DNA of 17,863 nucleotides from an uncultured Planctomycetota bacterium (GTDB lineage Bacteria > Planctomycetota > UBA1135 > UBA2386): the NCBI GenBank assembly GCA_903925435.1, contig CAIYFF010000105.1:1-17863 (forward strand). The letters are read 5' to 3'. Positions 1 through 7,723 of this stretch are shown here, piece after piece. The position numbers were made by a program, and so were the translations under genes. The notes beneath the pieces were generated by a model, which saw nothing but the letters and a program-made list of their open reading frames with translations, did no database searches and was not told the DNA's origin. Every line of letters starts with the position of its first letter. The first letter of the stretch is position 1.

Positions 1-345
1 CATGACTCCGCGCATCTGCTCCTGTGCGTTCTGGAAGTCCGGCGCGGTGGCGCGCGCATTGACGAGCGTGTCGGCGTGGATGCGCAGCATCTCGAGCAAC
101 GCCTTCGGCCCCTGGCCGCCGACGCGCTGCTCGACGCGCATACGCGAGATTTCTGCGTTGATCCGATCCAGGGTCTCCTGGGCCGATGCACGGAACGCGG
201 CCTCTGCTGTGCTGCGTTCGGCTGCCTGCATGCGGAGGTCAGTCAACTCGGCGGCCGAGCGATACTGGAGGTAGCCGAGGCCGAGCACGCTGACGGCGAG
301 AAGGGCGCCCAGCATGGTGCGAGTCGGGGAGGAGGGGGTCGACAT
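1..345 (-). CDS. Small membrane-anchored coiled-coil protein (partial, C-terminus off window)
   Basis: An open frame of 115 codons runs leftward from an ATG at 345 to the left edge with no stop, so the C-terminus is missing. Residues 11-27 (MLGALLAVSVLGLGYLQ) form one hydrophobic segment after a short Ser/Thr/Pro-rich N-terminus containing Arg9, fitting an N-terminal membrane anchor. After it comes a charged, alanine- and glutamate-rich stretch (about 30-75) with heptad-like spacing, probably a periplasmic or cytoplasmic coiled coil. Third codon positions are nearly all G or C, as in the confident genes. No Shine-Dalgarno site precedes the ATG; an internal ATG at residue 11 is a possible alternative start. 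I do not recognise the family. Similar anchor-plus-coil proteins include pilus-assembly PilO/PilN-type proteins, but nothing specific supports that here. It is divergent from the lipoprotein genes. Confidence 0.55.
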   Translation of the reverse strand, partial: MSTPSSPTRTMLGALLAVSVLGLGYLQYRSAAELTDLRMQAAERSTAEAAFRASAQETLDRINAEISRMRVEQRVGGQGPKALLEMLRIHADTLVNARATAPDFQNAQEQMRGVM

Positions 346-865
346 GGGTGGGGCAGGCTAGCCACATGCCGGCATCGGGTCACCAAGGCGGCGACCTGCG
401 GGAGCGCCTGGTCGCCGGGTGTTCGATCTCGCACAGTTGGCGGGCGGATCTTGTTCGGTGTCGATCCACCTGTCGGCCGCGCGCTTGCTGCTGGCGACCA
501 GGCGGTGGGTGGGTTCGCCGATGGGACGGGGCATTTTGCGCGGTCTGCGACGGGGATGGTCCCCGGTCGAAAGTCGGGCGGCATAGAACTTGACGCGTTC
601 ACAGTTCAATCGGCCTCATCCTGGGGCCATCCGATGCGCGATAGAGGTCTTCGAGACGGTATGCGTACCCAGTCCCACAGTCCTGGCAGCTTGCGATGCA
701 CCGAGCTACGGTGCGCCGTTGGTCCTGCGTCCGTGGCTACGGAACTGTTCGCGTCCGAACCGTTTGTGCTAGCATGCGCGACCCCTCTCGCGAGCCGTCT
801 CCCCTCTGGCTCGCTCGCAACGCGGCAACCCTAGTCCCTTGTCGATACGGATTTCGAGGCACTCG
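346..865. other. Intergenic region between divergent genes
   Basis: This 520-nt stretch contains no convincing gene. Frames open across it use third positions much less biased to G/C than the neighbouring genes and encode proline/arginine-rich peptides resembling nothing I know. It does hold several short inverted repeats: GGGGA-TGG-TCCCC at 552-564 (extendable by GAC/GTC around one bulged G), GTCT-TCG-AGAC at 647-657, and immediately abutting it GGTA-TGCG-TACC at 658-669. A promoter-like TGCTAGCAT lies at 767-775. It probably carries the promoters for the leftward anchor protein and the rightward lipoprotein pair, possibly with an operator. Confidence 0.6.
767..775 (+). promoter_or_regulatory. 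Candidate extended -10 promoter for the lipoprotein pair
   Basis: TGCTAGCAT matches the extended -10 form TGnTAnnnT (TAGCAT keeps T1, A2, A5 and T6 of TATAAT). No good -35 hexamer lies 16-18 nt upstream, which extended -10 promoters tolerate. Transcription would start near 782 and leave a leader of about 84 nt before the ATG at 866. The call rests on sequence alone. Confidence 0.35.
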
Positions 866-3583
866 ATGCATTCCCGACTCTCCGTCGCCCGCACCTTTGG
901 TGGCCGTTCTATTCGCGCCATCGCCTCTGGCTCGCTCCTGCTCGGGGCTGCTCTGACGTTCGCAGCCTGCTCGGGCGGCGGCACGTCGACCTCGGACGCT
1001 CGCGTGAACAGCCTCTGCAGCGGCTCTGCCGCTGACTTTGTCTGCCTCGAGGCCTGCAGTTTGGGATGCCGCACGTCGAACTCGTCCAACGCGAGTTCGG
1101 TCATCGCGTGCGAGATCACCGACATCGCGCAGAACGAGAACATCGTGCTGCGTTTCAGCCAGCCGATCGATCCGCGGTTCGTCGACACCTCGACGATTCA
1201 GTTCCGCACGGCGTCGGGCGCCGAGCCGGTGGGCCAGTTCCTGGTCAACGGCAACATTGTCGAGTTCAAGCCGCAGGTGCTGACCCAAGGCTCGCAGAGC
1301 TTCTTCGGGTTCCAGGCCGGTGAGAGCTACACGATGCTGATCCCGGTCGGTGGCCAGAACACGCTCCGCTCGACTGCGGGCGATCCGCTGCTGAACGCGG
1401 TGTCGTGCACGCTTCGGGTGACGCGCGGCATCATCGACCTCAACGGCGTGGCTCCGAGCGCTGAACTGGTGCAGCCGACGCTGCTCGAAGAAGTGCCGCT
1501 CGACTCCGTGATCCAGCTGCGATTCAACGAGTTGATCGACGCAACGCCGTTCATCGGCGCGGTCGGCTCCAACGCGCCGGTGTCGTTCTCGGTGGCGCGC
1601 ACGCTCAATCAGGGCGGCACCCGGATCTGCAGCCCCGAGGTCACGCAAATCGCCGGTTCGGTTCGCGTCGACCAGGTTGCCGCGATCTCGGCGTCGGTGG
1701 TGACCTTCACGCCGGCGGCGAGCTTGCCGACCAACTCGTGCGTCCGCGTCTCGGTTACGAGCCGCGTGCAGGATCTGTCGGGTCGCCCGGCCGAGCCGCA
1801 AGTCTTCGAGTTCCGCACGCTGCAGGCAGCGCTGACGGAGCGTTCGGTGGTGGAGGAGTTCGATAACGCGGACTTCCTCGACGCCAATGCATCGGCCGGC
1901 ACGTGGGAAGGCGGCCTCGCAACCTTCGCGCAGGTCGGTGGCGATGGTCGCCATGGTCCGTTCTCGCTCGCGCTCGCGACGCAGCTCCCCAACCAGGGCG
2001 CGCTGCGCGTGTTCGAACTCAACACGAACAACACGGTGATCCCGGCGGCCAGCACGGTCGGCGGCGCGCCGCTCACGGTCACGGACGGCAAGTTCCAGTT
2101 CACCGAGATGGTGTTGCCGTCGGACGTGAAGTTGGTCTTCTCGGGCACCGCGACGCCGCAGATCGCGGTGCGCGGACGCCTGCAGATCGATGGCGTCATC
2201 GACGTCAGTGGCGAGTCGCTGCTCTACTTCGAGAGCGCAAACCTCTCGGCGCTGCCCGGCCAGCCCGGTGGCCGCGGTGGCATCGGCGGCGCGAACGGCG
2301 GTGCGGGCGGCACTCGTTGCATCGGCGCGGGCGCGCTGCCAGCCAACGCGGGACAGAATGGCTTCGATGCGCGCGTTCCGAGCGGGCACGCCTACGCCGC
2401 GCAAGTGGCCAACACCGGCGGTCGCGGCTCGGGCGTGTTCCCGGCCACCGGCCTCAGGACCAGCCTCGTGTTCCCGCCGGCCTCGGCATTCACGGACTAC
2501 GTGATGCAGACGACGTCGGGCGGCGGCGGCGGTGGTTTGGTTGCTCTGGGTGGCCAGGGCCGCGCGGTCTCGAACCAGGCGGATCCTTCTGGCAACGGGC
2601 AGACCCGTACCGACTTCCTCGGCTCGCCGTCGGCGGGCGGCACGTCGGCCCCGTTCTACACGGTGCCAGTTGGCGCACAGAGCCTGCTCCACTACCAGGT
2701 TGGTGGTTCGGGTGGCGGTGGTGCAGGTAGCCACGCAGCGCTGATGAACAAGACGTTGGCGCTCGCTCCGACCGGCAACTGGGCTCCGGGCAGCGGCGGT
2801 GGTGGCGGCGGTGGCGTGATCGCGCTGCGCGCGGGTCGCCAGCTTCGCATCAATTCGCTGGCTCGCATCCTCGCGTCGGGTGGTTCCGCAGGAACCTCGC
2901 CCGCGACGCAGACTGCCGTTGCGCAGTCGGCTCCAGGTGGCGGCGGCTCGGGCGGCAGCATCCTGCTGCAGTCGGCCGGCACGGTCGAGATCACGGGCAC
3001 GGTGGACGTTCGCGGCGGCGCCGCGGGTCGTCTGTCGCGCGGCACGCTTCCGTCGGCCCCGCCGCACGGCGGCACGGTCCTCGTCGAGGGCGGTGCTGGT
3101 AGCCCGGGCATCCTGCGCCTCGAGGCGTTGGGTTCGCCCACGGTGTCGTTGCTGCCGAACGCGCAGCCGGCCGCGACCGTCGACAACGTCGGTCCGCTTG
3201 CCGACACCGATACGCGGGTTGCCTTCCAGTCGACCTTCTACTCGACGGGCCAGCCGTTCGGCCCCGAGTTCGTGCGCTACGAGATCCGCGCGCGCATCAA
3301 TGGCCAGCCCGTGGTGTTCAGCGATGACCCCTCGGTTGGCGCTCCCGCACGTCCGGGCTTCGGCCCGCTGGAAGTGTGGTGGCAGGGTGTGCGCCTCGAC
3401 CTCGAGACGGGTGCGATCGACCAGGTCGATCTGCTTACCCGCCAGTGGCGGCCCTCGGTCGGCTTCGGCCCGGGCAGCCTCGCGCTCGACAACCGCAACG
3501 CCTTCCGGTTCCAGTTGATCCTCGACCGCACGAGCGTCACCGACGTCGTCATCGAGAGCGTCAAGGTCATCTACCGCGTCTGA
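866..3583 (+). CDS. Large glycine-rich lipoprotein with tandem Ig-like domains (paralogue 1)
   Basis: The product has 905 residues. Residues 1-35 form a lipoprotein signal peptide: Arg-rich n-region, hydrophobic core, then TFAAC with the lipidated Cys at 35 (Phe at -3 is less usual). I chose the ATG at 866 because GAGG lies 6 nt upstream; an in-frame TTG at 839 would add nine residues. Next come a Cys cluster (C51, C60, C64, C68, C82) and two bacterial Ig-like domains resembling Big_5/SbsA-type folds (about 83-188 and 195-320), each with an N-terminal strand like IVLRFSQPID or IQLRFNELID. A GGDGRHG motif sits at 358-364. From about 400 to 755 the chain is glycine-rich with repeated strands such as QIAVRGRLQIDGVIDVSG, each near a Gly run, suggesting a beta-solenoid. 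The C-terminal 110 residues form a conserved domain with RYEI and VFSDDP. Its partner downstream is a paralogue. It probably acts on the cell surface or periplasmic face; the function is unknown. Confidence 0.9.
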   Translation: MHSRLSVARTFGGRSIRAIASGSLLLGAALTFAACSGGGTSTSDARVNSLCSGSAADFVCLEACSLGCRTSNSSNASSVIACEITDIAQNENIVLRFSQPIDPRFVDTSTIQFRTASGAEPVGQFLVNGNIVEFKPQVLTQGSQSFFGFQAGESYTMLIPVGGQNTLRSTAGDPLLNAVSCTLRVTRGIIDLNGVAPSAELVQPTLLEEVPLDSVIQLRFNELIDATPFIGAVGSNAPVSFSVARTLNQGGTRICSPEVTQIAGSVRVDQVAAISASVVTFTPAASLPTNSCVRVSVTSRVQDLSGRPAEPQVFEFRTLQAALTERSVVEEFDNADFLDANASAGTWEGGLATFAQVGGDGRHGPFSLALATQLPNQGALRVFELNTNNTVIPAASTVGGAPLTVTDGKFQFTEMVLPSDVKLVFSGTATPQIAVRGRLQIDGVIDVSGESLLYFESANLSALPGQPGGRGGIGGANGGAGGTRCIGAGALPANAGQNGFDARVPSGHAYAAQVANTGGRGSGVFPATGLRTSLVFPPASAFTDYVMQTTSGGGGGGLVALGGQGRAVSNQADPSGNGQTRTDFLGSPSAGGTSAPFYTVPVGAQSLLHYQVGGSGGGGAGSHAALMNKTLALAPTGNWAPGSGGGGGGGVIALRAGRQLRINSLARILASGGSAGTSPATQTAVAQSAPGGGGSGGSILLQSAGTVEITGTVDVRGGAAGRLSRGTLPSAPPHGGTVLVEGGAGSPGILRLEALGSPTVSLLPNAQPAATVDNVGPLADTDTRVAFQSTFYSTGQPFGPEFVRYEIRARINGQPVVFSDDPSVGAPARPGFGPLEVWWQGVRLDLETGAIDQVDLLTRQWRPSVGFGPGSLALDNRNAFRFQLILDRTSVTDVVIESVKVIYRV

Positions 3584-3647
3584 CCTGAGCGCAGAACCCC
3601 ATCCCTATTCGCATCGTCGCCCTGGCAGTCACCCAATCGAACGTTCC

Positions 3648-6371
3648 ATGAGCCTGTTCTCGCGATCGATCGTCGTTCTCAGCGGGTTGTCCGCGTTGTT
3701 CCTCGCCGGCTGTTCGGGCGGCTCGTCCTCAACCGGTTCTGCGGGCATCAGCCCAACAGTGCGCTGCCCGAATCCCTCGGATTCGTTCTGTTTGCTGTCG
3801 TGCGACCTGGGCTGCTCGTCCTCGGGCTGTCTTGTCACGCGCATCGCAGAGAACCAGCGGCTGCGCTTCAGCTTCAACCAACCGCTTCTGACGGGCTCGG
3901 TCACGAATGGCAGCGTCTCGATCCGCACGACCACTGGCGAGTCGCCGGATGGCACGCTGATCGTCGACGGCAGCACGGTGACGTTCCAGCCGTCGATCTC
4001 GGTTGCCAACGGCATCAGCTCGTTCGGCTTCCGTCGCGGCGAGACCTACGTGATCACGTTCACGAACGGCGGCCTGGGCGTGAAGTCGCAGTCTGGCCAA
4101 TCGCTGCGTGAGTCCTTCAGCTGCACCGTGGTTGCCAACAACGGCATCCAGGATGAAGACGCCGCGCCGCCGCGCGCGGAGCTGATTGCGCCGACCAACC
4201 TCCAGGCTGCGCCGATCGACTCGACGATCGTGTTGCGTTTCTCGGAAGTCGTGGACACCACGGCCTTCCTGCAGCCGATCAGCGCGAGCACGCCGATTCG
4301 CTACGTGCTGCGCCGTTCGCGCGTGCCTGCTGGCAGCACGACGCGTGAGTGCAACATCGACAGCGAGGCGATCCAGGTCGAAGGCCTGCCGGTCGTGTCG
4401 CTCGACTCCGTCAACGGTCGGCCGGTCACCGTCATCAGCCTCCGCCCGACGCTGGCTCTGCCCGGCCTGTCGTGTCTCGAGATCACGGTGACGAGCGACG
4501 TCCGCGACATCTCGGGCCGCGGCGCCGAGGAATCCACCTTCCGCATCATCACGGCTGCGTCGGCGCAGACCGACACGTTGCTGATCGAGCAGTTCGCCAA
4601 CGAGACGCGCATGGACACGGATGTGTCCGGTGGCGTGTGGGCGGACGGCGCTCGCCCGGCTCCGCTGGGCGGCGATGGTCGCCACGGCTCGTTCAACGTG
4701 ACGAACGGCACGGACGTCGGCAACGGCATTTACCAGTGGAACGTCGACAACTTCACGATCCCTGGCTCGCAGACGTTCAACGGCCAGCCGGTGACGATCA
4801 CGGACGGCAAGTTCTTCTTCTCTGACTTCGTCGTCCCTGCCGGCTCGACGGTCCGCTTCACGGGCACCAACCCGGTCCAGATCTATGTGCGCGGCAAGGT
4901 CGAAGTGAACGGCCGCATCCAGGCAAATGGCACGGACCAAGTCACGTTCAACTGCCGCAACCCGCAGTTGACGCTGCCGACCAACCCCGTTCCCGGCCAG
5001 CTTGGTTCCGTCGGTGGTCCCGGCGGTGCTCGCGGCGGCCAGGGTGGCGATCGTTGCTTTGGCGCTGGCCCGTTGCCCAACAACAACGGCCGTAACGGCG
5101 AAGACCTTCGCCTGCCCGCGGGCCATGCCTATGCCACGGCGGTTGTCGGCACGGGCGGCCGCGGTTCGCCGCTGCATCCAGCACACGGCCTCGACGCCTC
5201 GCTGAGTGCGCCGGTCAACACCTACACCAGCGGTGGCGTGTTCAACAGCAACGTCGGCTTCGGCGGATCGGGCGGCGGTTACTCCGCGGTCGGTTCCGTT
5301 GCTTCGAACGTTCCTGTTGTCCCGAACGTCGTTCAGATTCTTCCTGCTGCTCCGGTCGCAGGCGGCATCGTGTTCGACCCGCTGCCGATTCCGTCGGCGA
5401 GCACGTCGTCGCTTGCGCACTTCCTGATCGGTGGCGCGGGCGGCGGTGGTGGCGGTAGCCATCCGTACATCGGCCTTGCGCCCAACGTCGCGACGTTCAA
5501 CGCGGATCGCTGGAAGGCCGGTGGTGGTGGCTCGGGTGGTGGCGGTGCGATCGCGTTCCGCGCGGGCCGCAACATCTCGATCGCCGGTGGCGGTCGCCTT
5601 GAGATCCGCGGCGGCCGCGGCGCTACCTACAACGGCGACAACCCGACCACTCCGACTCAGGATGCGGTGTCCGCTTCGACCGGTCCGCACTGGGGCATCC
5701 CGGTTCCGGGTGGCGGTGGCTCGGGCGGCCCGGCTCTGCTGCAGGCAAGCCGCGACGTCATCATCGACGGCGTGATCGACGCCAGCGGTGGCGTCGGTAG
5801 CAACACGGACGGGATCCTGCCAAACACGGGCACGTCCTCGCTCGACATCGACAACCGCGGCGGCAACGGCGCGCCGGGCTTCTACCGCCTCGAGGCCACG
5901 GTCCTGACGGCTGCGAACAACGCGAGCAACGTGCCTGCGTTCAACTCGAGCCGCAATGCCGGCGCGCTGCGCGATGTTGATCGCGACACCGCTTCGGGTT
6001 GCCGTTCGACGTGGCGTTCGACGGGCTTCGTGTTCCCGCCGGAGTGGCTCCGCTACGAGATGCAGGTCGACGTGGACGGCGACGGCACGGTTGATCGCGT
6101 CTACTCGGATGACCCGACGGTGCCGAACAACTTCGGCGCTGCGATCGATCCGCTCGGCCCGGTCACGGTCAAGTTCCAAGGCGCGCGCGTCAACTCGATC
6201 GGCGTGCCGGATCCGGCGACGATCCGCCAGTGGCGCGACTTCATCGGTGACTCGATCGGCGTGGGCATCAACAGCGATCTGCCCACGGGCTTCCGCTTCC
6301 AGATCCTCTTCAACACGCAGGCGTTCCCGAACTGCGTCGTGAAGCGTCTGACGGTCGTCACGCGCGGCTGA
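3648..6371 (+). CDS. Large glycine-rich lipoprotein with tandem Ig-like domains (paralogue 2)
   Basis: The 907-residue product matches its upstream neighbour from end to end. The signal peptide ends in a textbook lipobox, LAGC, with Cys22. A Cys cluster follows (C40, C48, C52, C56, C61), then Ig-like domains at about 62-165 and 175-302, GGDGRHG at 342-348, a glycine-rich repetitive part (about 380-750, including GGAGGGGGGSHP and GGGAIAFRAGRNISIAGGG), and the C-terminal domain starting LRYEMQVDV. Unlike paralogue 1, this last domain carries DVDGDGTVD at 808-816, an EF-hand-type calcium loop pattern (D-x-D-x-D-G-x-x-D). Only 64 nt separate the two genes and I see no hairpin or clear promoter between them, so co-transcription is likely. 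No good Shine-Dalgarno site precedes the ATG. A strong hairpin follows the stop. Tandem duplication then divergence is inferred; function is unknown. Confidence 0.9.
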   Translation: MSLFSRSIVVLSGLSALFLAGCSGGSSSTGSAGISPTVRCPNPSDSFCLLSCDLGCSSSGCLVTRIAENQRLRFSFNQPLLTGSVTNGSVSIRTTTGESPDGTLIVDGSTVTFQPSISVANGISSFGFRRGETYVITFTNGGLGVKSQSGQSLRESFSCTVVANNGIQDEDAAPPRAELIAPTNLQAAPIDSTIVLRFSEVVDTTAFLQPISASTPIRYVLRRSRVPAGSTTRECNIDSEAIQVEGLPVVSLDSVNGRPVTVISLRPTLALPGLSCLEITVTSDVRDISGRGAEESTFRIITAASAQTDTLLIEQFANETRMDTDVSGGVWADGARPAPLGGDGRHGSFNVTNGTDVGNGIYQWNVDNFTIPGSQTFNGQPVTITDGKFFFSDFVVPAGSTVRFTGTNPVQIYVRGKVEVNGRIQANGTDQVTFNCRNPQLTLPTNPVPGQLGSVGGPGGARGGQGGDRCFGAGPLPNNNGRNGEDLRLPAGHAYATAVVGTGGRGSPLHPAHGLDASLSAPVNTYTSGGVFNSNVGFGGSGGGYSAVGSVASNVPVVPNVVQILPAAPVAGGIVFDPLPIPSASTSSLAHFLIGGAGGGGGGSHPYIGLAPNVATFNADRWKAGGGGSGGGGAIAFRAGRNISIAGGGRLEIRGGRGATYNGDNPTTPTQDAVSASTGPHWGIPVPGGGGSGGPALLQASRDVIIDGVIDASGGVGSNTDGILPNTGTSSLDIDNRGGNGAPGFYRLEATVLTAANNASNVPAFNSSRNAGALRDVDRDTASGCRSTWRSTGFVFPPEWLRYEMQVDVDGDGTVDRVYSDDPTVPNNFGAAIDPLGPVTVKFQGARVNSIGVPDPATIRQWRDFIGDSIGVGINSDLPTGFRFQILFNTQAFPNCVVKRLTVVTRG

Positions 6372-6386
6372 TGCAGCGCGGCAACT

Positions 6387-6424
6387 GGCTCTGGGGCCCC
6401 GCTTGGCGCGGCCCCGAGCCTTCT
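6387..6424 (+). terminator. GC-rich hairpin terminator after the lipoprotein pair
   Basis: GGCTC (6387-6391), a bulged T, GGGGCC (6393-6398), an 11-nt loop, then GGCCCC (6410-6415) and GAGCC (6416-6420) give an 11-bp stem with one bulge, followed by TTCT. It begins 15 nt after the paralogue 2 stop. The U-tract is short, so intrinsic termination may be partial. Confidence 0.6.
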
Positions 6425-6477
6425 GCAATGAGCGCGGGCCAGCGTCCGCGCCTCGCGTCCCCAGCAGGGTCGATGCG

Positions 6478-7671
6478 ATGAAGGTTCTCCGCGCGCGCCA
6501 CATCTTCGACGGCGCCCGGTGGATCTCGCCTGGCGAGCTCTCGTGGGACGAAGGCGGCGCCATCCTCGCGGTCCGCCGCGCCCCTCGTGGTGCGCGCATC
6601 CGCGACCTCGCCATCTTGCCCGGCCTCGTCAACGCGCATGCGCATCTGCAGCTCGACGCGGTGGGAGAAGCTCCGTCGACTTTCGTCGACTGGATTGGGC
6701 AGGTCATGGCCGCACGCGGGCGCACCCAGCCATCCACGCTCGTTGCGAGCGCCGTCCGCAGCCTGCGCGAACTGCTGGACGATGGCTGTACCGCAGTGGG
6801 GGAGATCGACAGCTCGGGTCTCTCCAAGAAGGCTTTGCTGCGCGTCCCGTTCGCCGGCCGTTGCTACCAAGAAGTCACCGGCTTCCATCTCGACGCGGCA
6901 ACTTCGAAGGCACTCGTGGCGGCGCGCAGGCAGGATGGCACGGCGGCGTGCCTCGGCGGCATGTCGCCGCACGCGCCCTACTCCGTGTCTGCTGCGCTGT
7001 TCCGTGCGTGCCAATCGACGCGGCAACCGCTGTCCGTGCACGCAGCGGAGTTGCCGGAGGAGCAGCAGTTCTTGCGCGAGGGCACCGGCCCGTTCCGCGA
7101 ACTGCTCGAGAGGCTTGGCCGCCTGCCGGCTGGATTCTGCGCGCCCAAAGTCGGCGCGATCCGCTGGCTCGAACAACTCGGACTGCTGCGGCCCACGACC
7201 TTGCTCGTGCACTGCCAAGAACTCGAACGCGGCGACGCCGCGCGCATCGCAGCCGCAGGCGCGCCGATCGTCGTGTGTCCGGGCACGATGCGCTACTTCG
7301 GTCGCCGCCCGCCGCCCGTCCCGGAATGGCTTCGGCGCGGCATCCCGGTCGCCCTTGGCACCGATTCGCGCGCGAGCAACGAGTCGATGTCGATGCGGAG
7401 TGAGTTGGCTCGCGCCGCCGCGATGTGGCCCTCGTTGCGCCCACAGGAGTTGTTTGCGATGGCGACGACCCACGGGGGCCTCGCACTGCGTCGCAAAGGG
7501 CTCGGTCTGCTGCGCAAAGGCCTCCGCGCGGACTTCTTCGCCGTGCATGGCAGCGAGGAGTCGACGGAGGCGATCCTTGCTGAGTTCGTGCATGGCTCCA
7601 GGGCACCCGTTGCGACCTGGCTTGCTGGCCACATGCATCGTTGCCGCGCGAAGGTCGGTTCGGATGGTTGA
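6478..7671 (+). CDS. Amidohydrolase-superfamily deaminase (MTA/SAH or aminofutalosine deaminase type)
   Basis: This 397-residue protein belongs to the metal-dependent amidohydrolase superfamily, in the deaminase branch that includes ATZ/TRZ, MTA/S-adenosylhomocysteine deaminase, guanine deaminase and aminofutalosine deaminase. All expected active-site positions are present: H54-A-H56 in PGLVNAHAHLQLD, H188 and the general acid/base E191 in VHAAE, H245 in LVHCQE, and D296 in ALGTDSRASN. SPHAPYSVS (163-171) is typical of the branch. The short N-terminal and C-terminal beta segments usual in these enzymes frame the barrel. The start at 6478 has AGGG 8 nt upstream and the better N-terminus; an in-frame TTG at 6403 would lie inside the preceding hairpin. 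The gene stands between a terminator and a new promoter, so it may be its own unit. The substrate cannot be decided by eye; a role in futalosine menaquinone synthesis is possible but unproven. Confidence 0.85.
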   Translation: MKVLRARHIFDGARWISPGELSWDEGGAILAVRRAPRGARIRDLAILPGLVNAHAHLQLDAVGEAPSTFVDWIGQVMAARGRTQPSTLVASAVRSLRELLDDGCTAVGEIDSSGLSKKALLRVPFAGRCYQEVTGFHLDAATSKALVAARRQDGTAACLGGMSPHAPYSVSAALFRACQSTRQPLSVHAAELPEEQQFLREGTGPFRELLERLGRLPAGFCAPKVGAIRWLEQLGLLRPTTLLVHCQELERGDAARIAAAGAPIVVCPGTMRYFGRRPPPVPEWLRRGIPVALGTDSRASNESMSMRSELARAAAMWPSLRPQELFAMATTHGGLALRRKGLGLLRKGLRADFFAVHGSEESTEAILAEFVHGSRAPVATWLAGHMHRCRAKVGSDG

Positions 7672-7696
7672 GCCGCCTGCGGGGGCCACCTAGAGT
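7668..7696 (+). promoter_or_regulatory. Sigma70-like promoter for the nrnA-cutA-DASS block
   Basis: TTGAGC at 7668-7673 and TAGAGT at 7691-7696 are separated by exactly 17 nt, each matching the consensus at four of six positions. The -35 overlaps the stop codon (7669-7671) of the preceding gene. Transcription would begin near 7703, about 20 nt before the first possible start codon of the DHH gene. Confidence 0.5.
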
Positions 7697-7723
7697 CCCA
7701 AGCCCCGCCGTGCGCCATCCTGC

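Noticed and set aside
358..609. 83-codon leftward frame just upstream of the anchor-protein gene
   Set aside because: It starts with a TTG with no ribosome binding site. Third positions are much less G/C-rich than in real genes here, and the peptide resembles nothing I know. It is a weak candidate only.
571..610. Possible leftward promoter TTGAAC with TCTATG 16 nt later
   Set aside because: The -10 match is poor and it would give a leader of more than 200 nt to the gene at 345.
76..834. 252-codon rightward frame spanning the left edge gene and the intergenic gap
   Set aside because: It overlaps the leftward gene on the opposite strand, has no ribosome binding site, and shows no domain or consistent codon bias.
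737..3067. Long open frame of 776 codons on the minus strand opposite lipoprotein 1
   Set aside because: It is Arg/Ala/His-rich with no recognisable motif. It exists because the rightward gene avoids the codons that would create stops in the opposite strand, as expected at high GC; the lipoprotein has a clear lipobox, domains and a paralogue.
3584..3647. Possible promoter or terminator between the two lipoprotein genes
   Set aside because: No hairpin is present and no hexamer pair with acceptable spacing could be found; TATTCG has no -35 partner.
3729..6827. Open frame of 1032 codons on the minus strand opposite lipoprotein 2
   Set aside because: The same antisense effect applies. It also runs into the deaminase gene and its translation is Arg-rich without domains.
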